A stretch of 13,230 nt of DNA from JANNYA01 sp031422315 (lineage in GTDB: Bacteria; Pseudomonadota; Gammaproteobacteria; Xanthomonadales; SZUA-5), in assembly GCA_031422315.1 (NCBI GenBank), contig JANOQN010000046.1, forward strand, positions 1 to 13,230. Reading direction: 5' to 3'. The notes under the pieces were generated by a model that saw only the letters and a list, made by a program, of their open reading frames with translations, ran no database searches and had not been told where the DNA came from. Positions 1-7,736 of this stretch are shown here, one piece after another. The stretch's first letter is position 1; each line of letters starts with the position of its first letter. Made by a program: the position numbers and the translations under genes.

Positions 1-1354
1 GTGGAGCGGAACCGCCAGCCAAATCATCTTGGCGGTCGGTGGAAGCTTCGGCATTCACTTGATGGCGTTCGACGCCCTTATCGTCATTCCCGCGCACGCG
101 GGAACCCAGGTGCGCCGAGCTATCAGCAGCTTCGGAAGAATAATTTGGCGCAGACTGCGGAGCCTTGAAAGTGGGCGAAGTTGCTGACACCTGCACTGGG
201 TCCCCGCTTTCGCGGGGATGACGAGGCATCGCCGCACTCCTCGGCTTGTCATGCACAATGGTTTGCGGATCAACTGGCGCAAAGCACAGCATCCGCAACA
301 TGCACATCTCAAATGCCAAGCGCGGCTCAGGCGCCATTTGAACGTCCTTGGCAGCCAAAATCGCGAGTTGAAAATTGACCTGCAACGCGGCTTTATCAAA
401 CAAATGCGCCAACGCCACCAAACGCGGGTGCGGCTCCAGCGCATCGCGCCCGGCATCGCTGGTGATTTGCAAGAACGCCAGTGTATGGAATGCCTCCGTG
501 ACGCGCGCCAAAATTTGCCCGTGGTGCCCACCGAATTGATTGAGCTCAGCCAGCTTGGCAATGAGCGCATCGGCATCGTTATGTGCCAGCGCTTCGATTA
601 AATCAATCACTGAATCTCTGGAAATCGTGCCCAGCATTTCGCGCGTAGGCGCTGCCCGCACTTCACCCTGACCAAAGGCAATCGCTTGATCCAGCAAGCT
701 CAACCCATCGCGCATTGAGCCATCAGCCGCGCGCGATAGCTCATCAATCGCGTCGGCATCTGCGGTGATCGCTTCAGCTTGCAAAATATGCGTCATTTGC
801 TGGGCAATTTGCCCGGGCGTTAAGCGCTTCAAGTGAAATTTTAAGCAGCGCGACAGCACGGTAACTGGCAATTTTTGCGGATCAGTGGTCGCCAAAATAA
901 ACTTGACGTGCTCGGGCGGTTCTTCCAGCGTTTTCAGCAAAGCATTGAAGCTGCTCAAGGACAGCATATGCACTTCGTCGATCAAATAAACCTTGAAGCG
1001 ACCGCGCGACGGCGCATACAGCACGTTGTCTAAAATCTCGCGCGTGTCATCCACTTTGGTGCGCGATGCCGCATCGATTTCCAATAGATCCGGATAGCGG
1101 CCCTGGTCAATATCCATACAGGTCGAGCACACGCCGCAGGGCTCCGCAGATAGCCCCACCTCACAGTTCAGCACTTTGGCAATAATACGCGCAATCGTGG
1201 TTTTGCCCACACCTCGGGTGCCAGTAAACAAAAACGCATGATGTAATCGCCCCTGCGCCAAACTGCCGCTGAGCGCCTGCACTACATGGCCCTGGCCCAT
1301 TAACTCAGAGAATTTTTTTGGACGCCATTTGCGCGCCAGAACTTGATAGCTCAT
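1..1354 (-). CDS. dnaX: DNA polymerase III subunits gamma/tau, DnaX (partial, C-terminus beyond the left edge)
   Basis: This gene encodes the ATPase of the replicative clamp loader, which loads the beta clamp and, as tau, couples polymerase to helicase. About 451 residues are visible and no stop is reached before the window edge. The start MSYQVLARKWRP is the family's standard N-terminus. The Walker A motif TGTRGVGKTT lies at residues 44-53, four zinc-ligand cysteines at 64, 73, 76 and 79, Walker B LIDE at 124-127, sensor 1 ATTDPQ at 155-160, the SRC arginine finger at 168-170 and the sensor 2 region GSMRDGLSLLD at 212-222. Domain III follows to about residue 360. After that the sequence becomes a low-complexity linker, part of which (about residues 378-424) is encoded by two palindromic repeats facing each other. 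The upstream secreted-protein gene ends 36 nt before this start, so the two may be co-transcribed. Identity is certain; whether a short gamma form is made cannot be judged here. Confidence 0.97.
   Translation of the reverse strand, partial: MSYQVLARKWRPKKFSELMGQGHVVQALSGSLAQGRLHHAFLFTGTRGVGKTTIARIIAKVLNCEVGLSAEPCGVCSTCMDIDQGRYPDLLEIDAASRTKVDDTREILDNVLYAPSRGRFKVYLIDEVHMLSLSSFNALLKTLEEPPEHVKFILATTDPQKLPVTVLSRCLKFHLKRLTPGQIAQQMTHILQAEAITADADAIDELSRAADGSMRDGLSLLDQAIAFGQGEVRAAPTREMLGTISRDSVIDLIEALAHNDADALIAKLAELNQFGGHHGQILARVTEAFHTLAFLQITSDAGRDALEPHPRLVALAHLFDKAALQVNFQLAILAAKDVQMAPEPRLAFEMCMLRMLCFAPVDPQTIVHDKPRSAAMPRHPRESGDPVQVSATSPTFKAPQSAPNYSSEAADSSAHLGSRVRGNDDKGVERHQVNAEASTDRQDDLAGGSAP
83..110 (+). 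repeat. Palindromic REP-like repeat, copy 1, inside dnaX
   Basis: The core is a perfect 8-bp inverted repeat, TTCCCGCG at 87-94 and CGCGGGAA at 97-104, with a 2-nt loop, preceded by GTCA and followed by CCCAGG. This looks like the widespread GTCATTCCCGCG...CGGGAA repeat of beta- and gammaproteobacteria. It is read in frame by dnaX, giving HLGSRVRGND-type residues near 415-424. Confidence 0.8.
195..222 (-). repeat. Palindromic REP-like repeat, copy 2, inverted relative to copy 1, inside dnaX
   Basis: The stem is TCCCCGC (201-207) with GCGGGGA (212-218) around a 4-nt loop, ending in TGAC. On the minus strand it begins GTCATCCCCGCG, so it faces copy 1 at 83-110, with 84 bp between them. It is translated within dnaX as RHPRESGDPVQ, residues 378-388. 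Confidence 0.8.
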
Positions 1355-1390
1355 TGGTGATTACTCAATGTTGTGAACTGTGCAGGCCAA

Positions 1391-2086
1391 TTAATCAACA
1401 CGCGGCCGCGCCGATATGGGGCTAGCCGACATACGAACTTGCGCTTTGGATTTTACCCATGCCTCATTCATTCGAACCGACACCACGCCACCCGCATTAG
1501 CCAACGCTAGCTCTTCTGATTTCGCATCTTCGATGGTTACGCTCGCGTCCGATTTTGGATCAAACAACAGATCCACTCCGCGCACTTTCCGTTTAGCCAT
1601 GGCCGGCCCGAGCGCAGTGAGTGCAGCCTGGGCCTGCTGCATGGCTTCAAACAGATCGACATAAGCCATTTCACGTGTCGCACTGATTTTTAGCTCCATG
1701 GTCGCGCTTAAGCCTAAGCTTCCCGGTGGCTGATTGCTTTCAACCCACGGATTTTCCTCAAGTAATTCTTGAGTCATGGGAAAATCAACGCGCCCAACTT
1801 GATCGGGCTTTAGCTCAATGCGCCCGGCTTTACTGACAATCGTGACGCGAATCGAACTAGCTGCCACATCGTCACGCTTACTGTAAACGTGCTGCACCGA
1901 AATCAGCCGATCATATTTGCCAAACACCAAACCCGGTGCCAAAGCGTTATACAGTGCCTGATAGCGCGTGCGGCCCTTGTCCGGTGCAGCAAGCACCGAA
2001 AAACTCATTAAATTCAATGCCAATACAAATAGACATGGATATAGCCATTGAAGCAACACAAAAGCCGTCGCTGATCGAACTTTCAT
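1391..2086 (-). CDS. Secreted or periplasmic protein of unknown function (DUF2987-like?)
   Basis: The product is 231 residues. I chose the ATG at 2086, which precedes MKVRSATAF; a TTG two codons upstream is possible but less likely. The N-terminus has a basic start, a long hydrophobic core (residues 8-32) and a plausible signal-peptidase site at VLA/APD near residue 33, so export is expected. The mature part has no cysteine cluster or catalytic motif that I recognise. A central stretch, FPMTQELLEENP followed by SNQPPGSLGLSATMEL, resembles from memory the DUF2987-type proteins found in Xanthomonas and Pseudomonas, but that is only a tentative match. The gene stops 36 nt before the dnaX start on the same strand and probably shares its transcript. 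A weak AGG lies about 10 nt upstream of the ATG. The coding call is firm; the function is unknown. Confidence 0.85.
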   Translation of the reverse strand: MKVRSATAFVLLQWLYPCLFVLALNLMSFSVLAAPDKGRTRYQALYNALAPGLVFGKYDRLISVQHVYSKRDDVAASSIRVTIVSKAGRIELKPDQVGRVDFPMTQELLEENPWVESNQPPGSLGLSATMELKISATREMAYVDLFEAMQQAQAALTALGPAMAKRKVRGVDLLFDPKSDASVTIEDAKSEELALANAGGVVSVRMNEAWVKSKAQVRMSASPISARPRVD

Positions 2087-2197
2087 TGCCAAACAACCTA
2101 AAGCGTCAAAACCTGCGGCTTTATAGCATGACGACGGCTAAACCCGAGTAAACAAGCGCGTGCAAACTCGCGTTTGAGTTGCTATCTTTCGCTCCGC

Positions 2198-2273
2198 GCC
2201 GGCATAGCTCAGTTGGTAGAGCAACTGATTTGTAATCAGTAGGTCGGGGGTTCGAGTCCCTCTTCCGGCACCA
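2198..2273 (+). tRNA. tRNA-Thr, anticodon TGT, CCA encoded
   Basis: The 76-nt sequence folds as a cloverleaf. The acceptor starts GCCGGCA, the D arm is GCTCAGTTGGTAGAGC, the anticodon stem is ACTGA/TCAGT around loop TTTGTAA (anticodon TGT, reading ACA), the T arm is GGGGG TTCGAGT CCCTC, and the 3' end is CCGGC A CCA. It lies alone between two minus-strand genes. The upstream TATCTT at 2183-2188 may be its -10 box, followed by a GC-rich discriminator typical of stringently controlled stable RNAs; no good -35 is seen. Acceptor position 6:67 is a C-U mismatch. Confidence 0.97.
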
Positions 2274-2375
2274 GTCGAATCGAGAGTAGCATTCGGTTAA
2301 AACGAAGCGTAGTTAGGGTGTTTTTTAGACATCTACTTGCTTAACATAGCGCGGAGCAAATCCCCTTTAGATGCT

Positions 2376-2999
2376 TCACTCGTCGTTTTGATCGGCAACT
2401 TTGACCCACCGAAAAGTCAAATTCACCCTGCCCTGTTCAAATTCAGCCGCACTGAACAAATCCGCCTCTGCAGGCTTCGTAGTTTTCGGTAACGCATGCT
2501 GCCAGCTGTGCTGGGTTGCGCCTTGCATGATGAGTAAACTTCCGTGCGTGAGTGCTAGCTCATGTTTTAAAGCTAACTGTTTGTGCCGAAAGCAAAATCG
2601 CCGCGTGCTGCCAAAGCTTAGGCTGGCGATAACGGGATTTTGACCTAGTTCGGGTTCGTCGTCACTGTGCCAGCCCATACTGTCTAGCCCGCTGCGGTAG
2701 TGGTTGCAAAGCACACTGTTGAACTGTAGACCTTCGGCCTGCAGCGCATCAAGCAGTTTTTGTAGCGTGAGCGTGTAAGGTTTGGGCGGGTAAGTTACGC
2801 CAGAATAGCGATAGTGTGCGTCAGCAGCGCCATGCCAGCTGGAGCGCCTGGGCGCGGCGATTTTTTTGCCAAACATCTTTACGAAATGCTGCTCCCAGGG
2901 GATTTCTTGTAGTAGTGCGGTGTAGAAAAAATCAGCCTGAATTTTAGAAAAAAATTCAGGATGAAAGTCAATATCTAAATCAGACAGTGCTTGAACCAT
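2376..2999 (-). CDS. AlkB-family alpha-ketoglutarate/Fe(II)-dependent dioxygenase (DNA alkylation repair)
   Basis: The 207-residue protein is a cytoplasmic DNA/RNA demethylase of the AlkB superfamily, which reverses 1-methyladenine and 3-methylcytosine lesions by oxidation and releases formaldehyde. The iron ligands are the HSD of MGWHSDDEPELG (H111, D113) and H168 in QHALP. The 2-oxoglutarate-binding arginines are R191 and R197 in RVNLTFR, with the six-residue spacing of AlkB and ALKBH2. NHYRSGLDSMGWHSDDE and IASLSFGSTRRF are typical of the ALKBH2/3-like bacterial branch rather than of E. coli AlkB, and the length fits that branch. The ATG at 2999 begins 21 nt after the stop of the upstream small secreted protein, so the two may be co-transcribed. 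No Ada-like partner is visible. The family is certain; the substrate is inferred. Confidence 0.93.
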   Translation of the reverse strand: MVQALSDLDIDFHPEFFSKIQADFFYTALLQEIPWEQHFVKMFGKKIAAPRRSSWHGAADAHYRYSGVTYPPKPYTLTLQKLLDALQAEGLQFNSVLCNHYRSGLDSMGWHSDDEPELGQNPVIASLSFGSTRRFCFRHKQLALKHELALTHGSLLIMQGATQHSWQHALPKTTKPAEADLFSAAEFEQGRVNLTFRWVKVADQNDE

Positions 3000-3020
3000 G
3001 CGATCGTCAATCCAAAAACA

Positions 3021-3359
3021 CTACTCGGTAAATTCAATCTCTAGATCTTTTTCGCAAAAATCAAACGTAGTTGGCTCGGCTTTACTGCCATCAGCGTAAC
3101 TCGCGCGAACTTTCCATTCGCAGACACTCTCGTCAGTGGATGCGTCCCAGGTAATTTTCATGCTTTCACCCGCGGCCAAACCCGCACCGATGTTGAATTT
3201 ACCCCACGTTTTGTCGTCTTCAGATGCTTCTATGCTGGTGATTTTTACTTCGGTGCTGTTGGTAACAGTGAAGTCGTAAGCGCTGGCGCTTGATGCTGCG
3301 GCCAGCAGAGCAATCGCCAAAAGGGCGGGCGTTGATCGGGTAACGTTTCTGATTTTCAT
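3021..3359 (-). CDS. Small secreted protein of unknown function
   Basis: The product is 112 residues. The ATG at 3359 is preferred over the upstream TTG because an AGGA Shine-Dalgarno lies just before it and the protein then begins with a classical signal peptide (MKIRNVTRSTPALLAIALLA, cleavage after ASA at residue 27). The mature 85 residues are acidic and rich in Thr, Ser and Asp, with alternating hydrophobic positions that suggest a beta-sheet fold. There are only two cysteines, C80 (ESVCEWK) and C102 (FDFCEKD), likely forming one disulfide in the periplasm. Similar small proteins with a KTWG..NIG core seem familiar from other gammaproteobacteria, but I know no function. The 222 bp upstream, toward ubiB, hold no gene and no convincing terminator. 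The downstream neighbour is the AlkB-type gene, 21 nt away. Confidence 0.8.
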   Translation of the reverse strand: MKIRNVTRSTPALLAIALLAAASSASAYDFTVTNSTEVKITSIEASEDDKTWGKFNIGAGLAAGESMKITWDASTDESVCEWKVRASYADGSKAEPTTFDFCEKDLEIEFTE

Positions 3360-3581
3360 AGTTTCCTGAGCTTTTGCGAGGCGGATTGCCAACGCCAGAC
3401 TACACCTTACGAACCTAACAAACCGCCTTTACGCGCTGATATTCCGATTTATGACAATGCGGTTAGGGGTGGATGGCTTACTGAGTAATAATTTGACTTT
3501 GATCGTTGTGCTAGAGCTGCTTTGATTGGCTAATCGCGCGCGGATGACGATGAGGTAGAACAGCTCAACTAGGCGAGCTTG

Positions 3582-5252
3582 CTACTTCGGCCAACCCCGC
3601 CAAAACGCAAAAACCGCCGCGCCAGCAAAACCCCAGCTCAGTATTGGCATATTCCACCAGCGCCCGAGGCTTGCGGGGCCGAATAGAATGAACAGTATGG
3701 CGATAATCGCGCAAGTCATGCCGAAAATGGCGAGCACGACTTGGCGCTGGCCGCTGCGGCTTACTTCGACTAGCTCTTTGATATCGGCTGAGCGCATGTT
3801 TAATCTTGCGGCACCGCTGGTGGCTTGTTTAAGGTAGTCAAACAGCAGGCGCGGCATTTCTGGGGAGTTTTGGATCCAACTGGGCAAGCGGGTTTGCACT
3901 TCTTTTAATGCGGAGCGAAAGCCGTAGCGCTCGGCCATAATTTCGATCAGCACAGGCTTTGCAACCGCCCAAATATCAAGCTGCGGCCATAGCGTGCGCG
4001 CCACACCTTCAACAGCGAGCAGCGTTTTTTGCAACAGCAAAAGCTGCGGCTGGATGATCAGCTCATAGCGATGCCCGAGCTGGAATAGCTTCATCAGCAC
4101 CTCGCCTAAACTGACTTCGGAGAGTGGCCTAGTGAAATACGGCTCGCAAATCGTACGTACCGCGCCTTCAAGCTCATCAATACGAATGTGTGGCGGCATC
4201 CAGCCGGCTTCTAGATGCAGCTCGGCAATTCGGCGGTAATCTTGGTTGAACATGGCGGCGAAATTTTCTGCCAGGTAGCGCTGATCGGTCGTCGATAGCT
4301 GGCCCATAATGCCAAAATCAAGCGCGATCACCTGCGGATTTTCCGGATCTTTCGCATTGACCAATAAATTGCCGGGGTGCAGATCGGCGTGGAAAAAGTT
4401 ATCGCGAAACACTTGTGTAAAAAACAGCTGGATCGACGTGCGCGCCAAAGTTTCGAAGTTCAGCCCAGCGGCTTTTAAGCCGTCGATATCATTCAGTGGA
4501 ATGCCATAGACACGTTCCATCGTTAAGATGTTGGTTTTGCTATGGCTAAAGTGCATCTCTGGCACTTTCAGCACCGCCGAGCCGGTGAAATTCCGGCGCA
4601 GTAAGCTGCCGTTCGCGCCTTCGCGCAGCAAATCGAGCTCCTCGGTAACTGCGCGCTCAATCTCAGCCACGAACGCAATCGGGCGTATGCGTTCGCGATC
4701 CGGCAGCCTAGAATCGGCAATGCGCGCAGCGAGCTTTAATACTTCCAAATCTTGACGGATTTGTGCGCCAATACCAGGGCGCAGAACTTTGATGACCACT
4801 TCGCGGCCATCGGGTAGCTGCGCGGCGTGTACTTGTGCAATTGAAGCTGAGGCCAGCGGCTTTACTTCGAACGACAGATAGTGTTCGGCCATGGTTCCAG
4901 CAAGCGCTTTTTCAATCGTGGCAATTGCCAGTTCGCCCGGAAACGGCGCGACCCGATCTTGCAAGTGCGCCAATTCATCAGCCACGTCGGCCGGCAGCAA
5001 ATCGCGCCGAGTCGATAGGATTTGCCCGAACTTGACGAACAGCGGCCCGAGTTCTTCCAGCGCACGGCGCAAGCGCGCGCCACGGCTTAAGTTTTGTGCT
5101 TCACTTGCCTCAGGAACAAACCAAGTCAGCGGCAAAAAGAACACCGCTGCGGGCGTGATGTCTTGCAAGCGCCAACGCAGTGCGATTCGGGCAATTCGCA
5201 ATACGCGCCACAGTGCGCGCAGCGAGGTCAGGCCGCCAGTGCGAAGGCTCAT
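3582..5252 (-). CDS. ubiB: UbiB, protein-kinase-like ATPase for ubiquinone biosynthesis
   Basis: UbiB is an inner-membrane ABC1/ADCK/COQ8-family protein needed for coenzyme Q synthesis, thought to help extract or deliver lipid intermediates to the Ubi enzyme complex. The 556 residues match the usual length. The family signature KxGQ is K74-F-G-Q77, followed by STRRDLLP. The alanine-rich loop that replaces the glycine loop is ASASIAQVH (134-142), the nucleotide-binding lysine is K155 in VVIKV, the catalytic loop is HADLHPGN (288-295) and the metal-binding DFG is D312-G314. Two C-terminal hydrophobic segments (about 504-524 and 533-552) anchor it in the membrane. The ATG shares one base with the ubiJ stop (TGATG), so translation is probably coupled. 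It is the last gene of the pspA-SBP/OmpA-ubiJ-ubiB cluster. Confidence 0.97.
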   Translation of the reverse strand: MSLRTGGLTSLRALWRVLRIARIALRWRLQDITPAAVFFLPLTWFVPEASEAQNLSRGARLRRALEELGPLFVKFGQILSTRRDLLPADVADELAHLQDRVAPFPGELAIATIEKALAGTMAEHYLSFEVKPLASASIAQVHAAQLPDGREVVIKVLRPGIGAQIRQDLEVLKLAARIADSRLPDRERIRPIAFVAEIERAVTEELDLLREGANGSLLRRNFTGSAVLKVPEMHFSHSKTNILTMERVYGIPLNDIDGLKAAGLNFETLARTSIQLFFTQVFRDNFFHADLHPGNLLVNAKDPENPQVIALDFGIMGQLSTTDQRYLAENFAAMFNQDYRRIAELHLEAGWMPPHIRIDELEGAVRTICEPYFTRPLSEVSLGEVLMKLFQLGHRYELIIQPQLLLLQKTLLAVEGVARTLWPQLDIWAVAKPVLIEIMAERYGFRSALKEVQTRLPSWIQNSPEMPRLLFDYLKQATSGAARLNMRSADIKELVEVSRSGQRQVVLAIFGMTCAIIAILFILFGPASLGRWWNMPILSWGFAGAAVFAFWRGWPK

Positions 5253-5911
5253 CAGATTTTCATGCGAACGGATTTGCTGATGAGCGCGTCGATTCTTCTG
5301 GACGCGCGCTCTGTCGCATCGCGCAAATCATCAACCGACTCATACCACTGCTCAAGCTCCACCCGGCTCGCTACCGCTTTGCTTTCGTCTTGCAAATAAT
5401 CGGCGCTGGTGGCCGCGAATTGCTTGGCGCTGCGACTAAGCCAGCTAGTAAAATTGCGGGCCCCACGCGCGAGCTGAAAACCCAACACATCGCCAAAGCC
5501 TCGGCTAAATAGCTCATCCCAATCTGGATCGAACTTGCTCAACCATTTTTGCAAGTTTTGCGCGAGCTCAGCATCGCCAGCGATGTGAACTTTGCCGATA
5601 AAATGGCTATCACCCGATAGCCGACCTACAACCAAACCCAGCATCGCGCCGGGCGTGGTTTTCAGCGTCAAATCTGCGTCGATATTAGTTGCTGAGTCAT
5701 CAAAAACCAAAGCTGCGTGCTTGACCTGCATTCGGATATCGAGCGCAGGCTGGGTAAATTGTAGCGCTACTCGCTTGCCTTCTAGTGTCGATAACGTGGT
5801 AGCGCTGGCAGGATCAAGCGCCAGCGCTGCAGCCAAAACAGATTCTACTGTCAGCCCGAGCTTCGATTTTAGCTGAAACTTTTCAGCCAGACTGCTGATC
5901 GGATCAGCCAT
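5252..5911 (-). CDS. ubiJ: UbiJ, ubiquinone biosynthesis accessory protein (SCP2 domain)
   Basis: UbiJ is a lipid-binding scaffold protein of the soluble Ubi complex; in E. coli it sits between ubiE and ubiB. The 219 residues begin with an SCP2-like sterol/lipid-carrier domain (about 18-125). The segment VHIAGDAELAQNLQKWL (108-124) followed by DPDWDELFSRGFGDVLGFQL (128-147) is the family's most recognisable part. The C-terminal third (about 160-215) is charged and helical, as expected for the UbiJ coiled coil. The ATG at 5911 lies three bases after the TAG of the upstream SBP/OmpA gene, and the stop overlaps the ubiB start by one base. ubiE, its usual upstream neighbour, is absent and is replaced here by envelope-stress-type genes. 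Confidence 0.9.
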   Translation of the reverse strand: MADPISSLAEKFQLKSKLGLTVESVLAAALALDPASATTLSTLEGKRVALQFTQPALDIRMQVKHAALVFDDSATNIDADLTLKTTPGAMLGLVVGRLSGDSHFIGKVHIAGDAELAQNLQKWLSKFDPDWDELFSRGFGDVLGFQLARGARNFTSWLSRSAKQFAATSADYLQDESKAVASRVELEQWYESVDDLRDATERASRRIDALISKSVRMKI

Positions 5912-5914
5912 GCG

Positions 5915-7681
5915 CTATTGCGATTCCAAAGGGTAAACCTTGATTTCCACGCGGCGGTTTTTAGCATCGTTTTCTGGATCACCAAGATCCGCTGGGCGCT
6001 TCCAACCTAAGCCCGATGCGGTAAATTGGTTCGGCTGCAAGGTCGGGAATTTACGGATGATGGCTTCTTTAACCGCATTGGCGCGATTTTCCGAAAGCTC
6101 CAGCACCGCCGATTCCGGAACATTGCCGCGCATTGAAGCATCGGTGTGGCCTTCGATGACGATACGCGCTGCACCGTATTGGCCGGCAAGCCTAGCAATT
6201 TCTTCAACCACGAAAGTGACCTGGGGATCATATGGCTCAGTAATCGTTTTGCCGTTCAATTGGCGCTCGATCATTTTCTCCAAATCAAATGAATTCGGGA
6301 AAAATTGAATCACCACCGTTTTGGTCAAAATTTCATTGCTTTCGCTTTGAATTGAGCTAGCAGAAAGCGGCACGAAGTTAACGCCGTAGTTGCTGGTTTG
6401 ATTAGCGTACTTATCTTCTTTGAGCAATTTTTGCAGCACAGAAAAATCGACTAGCTGATCGAATCCGGTGCGGGTTGGATCAATCGCGCTTAGCTTACGA
6501 TACATCGCAAAAGCGGTGTTGTAAGTACGCTCAAAATTGGTTGGGTTATTCTGATTGAGGAAGAATTCGCGGTTTTCTGCCACATTAGTAGGGTAGGCAT
6601 CTGGCAACATCGCGAGCGCATCGGCTTCAGGAATGCTGTAAAAATCCGCCAGCAATTTAGCAGTTGCGGGCTTTTTGGAGGAATCTTCAAGCGCAAGCAT
6701 GCCGTCAAAAATACCACGCACGAGCGATTCAATAATGGCGGGATTATCGCGCGCGAAATCGGCTCTAGCGAACCAAACATCGCTAATCAATTTATTGGCG
6801 GTTTGCGTGCTGACCAGCATTTTATTGCCTTTGCCTTCCGCTAGATTATAGATATCGGGTGCCCAAGAAACCACGCCAGCAATCGTTTTATCGGCATTAA
6901 ATGCGGCGGCGGCTTCAAACGCGCTGTTGGTAAATATCATGTTGACATCATTAGGGCTTACGCCAGCATTGATCAGCGTGTTAATCAAGAAAAAGTGCGA
7001 GGGTGAATTTTGCGCGAGCACTACTTTTTTACCTTCTAAATCCGAGGCGCTTTTAATATTTTGCCGAACTACGATGCCATCACCACCGTTGCTCCAATCG
7101 ATTTGCTGGAATATGCGCGGCATGACTCTGGAATCTTTGCGTAAGCCCTGCACCATCAACGGCAGCATATCGACGGTTGACCAACCGGTGTGAACTTGGC
7201 CGGCGGCGAAGGCGTCGCGCATCGCGACAGGATCATCCAGCAATACCAGCTCTATCTGGAATGATTTGCCGTCAGCTGTTTTCCAAAGCTTGCCGGGTTT
7301 GTGACCATCATTGGCAAAGACGATCGGTGCCCAACCAGCCCAAACGTTAAGCGCCATTTTGACTACGCGTGGCTCACCGAGTGCAGTGTAGTTCGATACG
7401 CCCTGCACATCAGGTAGGCGCGCTGAGGGCACGTAACTGTATTCTTTGACAGTGGTTGCCACGCTTTGTGAATCAGCTGCTTCCGGCCCGGCGCTTGAAT
7501 CTGCCGGACTATCGTTAGGACCCGAAGCACTATCGACTGGCGCGTCACCATTGCCTGAAGAATAAGGCGGGTTGCCAGCGGTTGTCGTACTGCCCTGATA
7601 GCGATAAAAGGCGTAACCGATCAGGCTCAAAATAACGAGCAATACGACGAAGAAAAACGCGGGTTTGGGCTGTCCGTTCAT
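5915..7681 (-). CDS. Membrane-anchored ABC-type substrate-binding domain fused to a C-terminal OmpA peptidoglycan-binding domain
   Basis: The 588-residue protein has three parts. Residues 8-28 form one transmembrane segment without a clear cleavage site. Residues 29-90 are a Ser/Gly/Asp/Pro-rich flexible linker. Residues about 105-400 resemble a type 2 periplasmic substrate-binding domain of the nitrate/sulfonate/NMT1 kind (LNVWAGWAPIVFANDG near the start, SASDLEGKKVVLAQNSPSHF in the middle). Residues about 453-585 are an OmpA-like domain with FFPNSFDLE, IVIEGHTD (D514), LSENRANAVKEAI (R533) and NRRVEIKV (R577), the residues that grip diaminopimelate in peptidoglycan. No ABC permease or ATPase is nearby, so import is unlikely; a tether or sensor spanning inner membrane and cell wall is a better guess. 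I recall similar fusions next to PspA/IM30 genes. The gene starts 55 nt after the pspA stop with an AGGAG upstream. Ligand unknown. Confidence 0.88.
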   Translation of the reverse strand: MNGQPKPAFFFVVLLVILSLIGYAFYRYQGSTTTAGNPPYSSGNGDAPVDSASGPNDSPADSSAGPEAADSQSVATTVKEYSYVPSARLPDVQGVSNYTALGEPRVVKMALNVWAGWAPIVFANDGHKPGKLWKTADGKSFQIELVLLDDPVAMRDAFAAGQVHTGWSTVDMLPLMVQGLRKDSRVMPRIFQQIDWSNGGDGIVVRQNIKSASDLEGKKVVLAQNSPSHFFLINTLINAGVSPNDVNMIFTNSAFEAAAAFNADKTIAGVVSWAPDIYNLAEGKGNKMLVSTQTANKLISDVWFARADFARDNPAIIESLVRGIFDGMLALEDSSKKPATAKLLADFYSIPEADALAMLPDAYPTNVAENREFFLNQNNPTNFERTYNTAFAMYRKLSAIDPTRTGFDQLVDFSVLQKLLKEDKYANQTSNYGVNFVPLSASSIQSESNEILTKTVVIQFFPNSFDLEKMIERQLNGKTITEPYDPQVTFVVEEIARLAGQYGAARIVIEGHTDASMRGNVPESAVLELSENRANAVKEAIIRKFPTLQPNQFTASGLGWKRPADLGDPENDAKNRRVEIKVYPLESQ

Positions 7682-7736
7682 AGCTTTTTGAACTCCTAAG
7701 ATTGTTTGACTGGTTCATTCAATACGTCTAAAACGA

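Noticed and set aside
55..576. Minus-strand open frame of 173 codons overlapping dnaX
   Set aside because: It runs in a shifted frame under the clear dnaX reading frame, and its Arg/Trp/Cys-rich product and repeat-derived VIPAKAGTQ and WVPACAGMT segments mark it as a shadow.
1313..1319. Run of seven A's near the dnaX start, in the register of a -1 slippery heptamer
   Set aside because: It falls at codons 13-14, long before the gamma/tau boundary. A -1 shift would stop within three codons, so it is unlikely to be programmed.
2276..2326. CGAAT/ATTCG pair and a later T-run as a tRNA terminator
   Set aside because: The stem is only 5 bp with a 10-nt loop, and the T-run lies about 25 nt further on, so they do not form one terminator.
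2198..2350. tRNA-Thr as an attachment site for an integrated element
   Set aside because: There is no integrase, no direct repeat of the tRNA 3' end and no foreign-looking gene block in the window.
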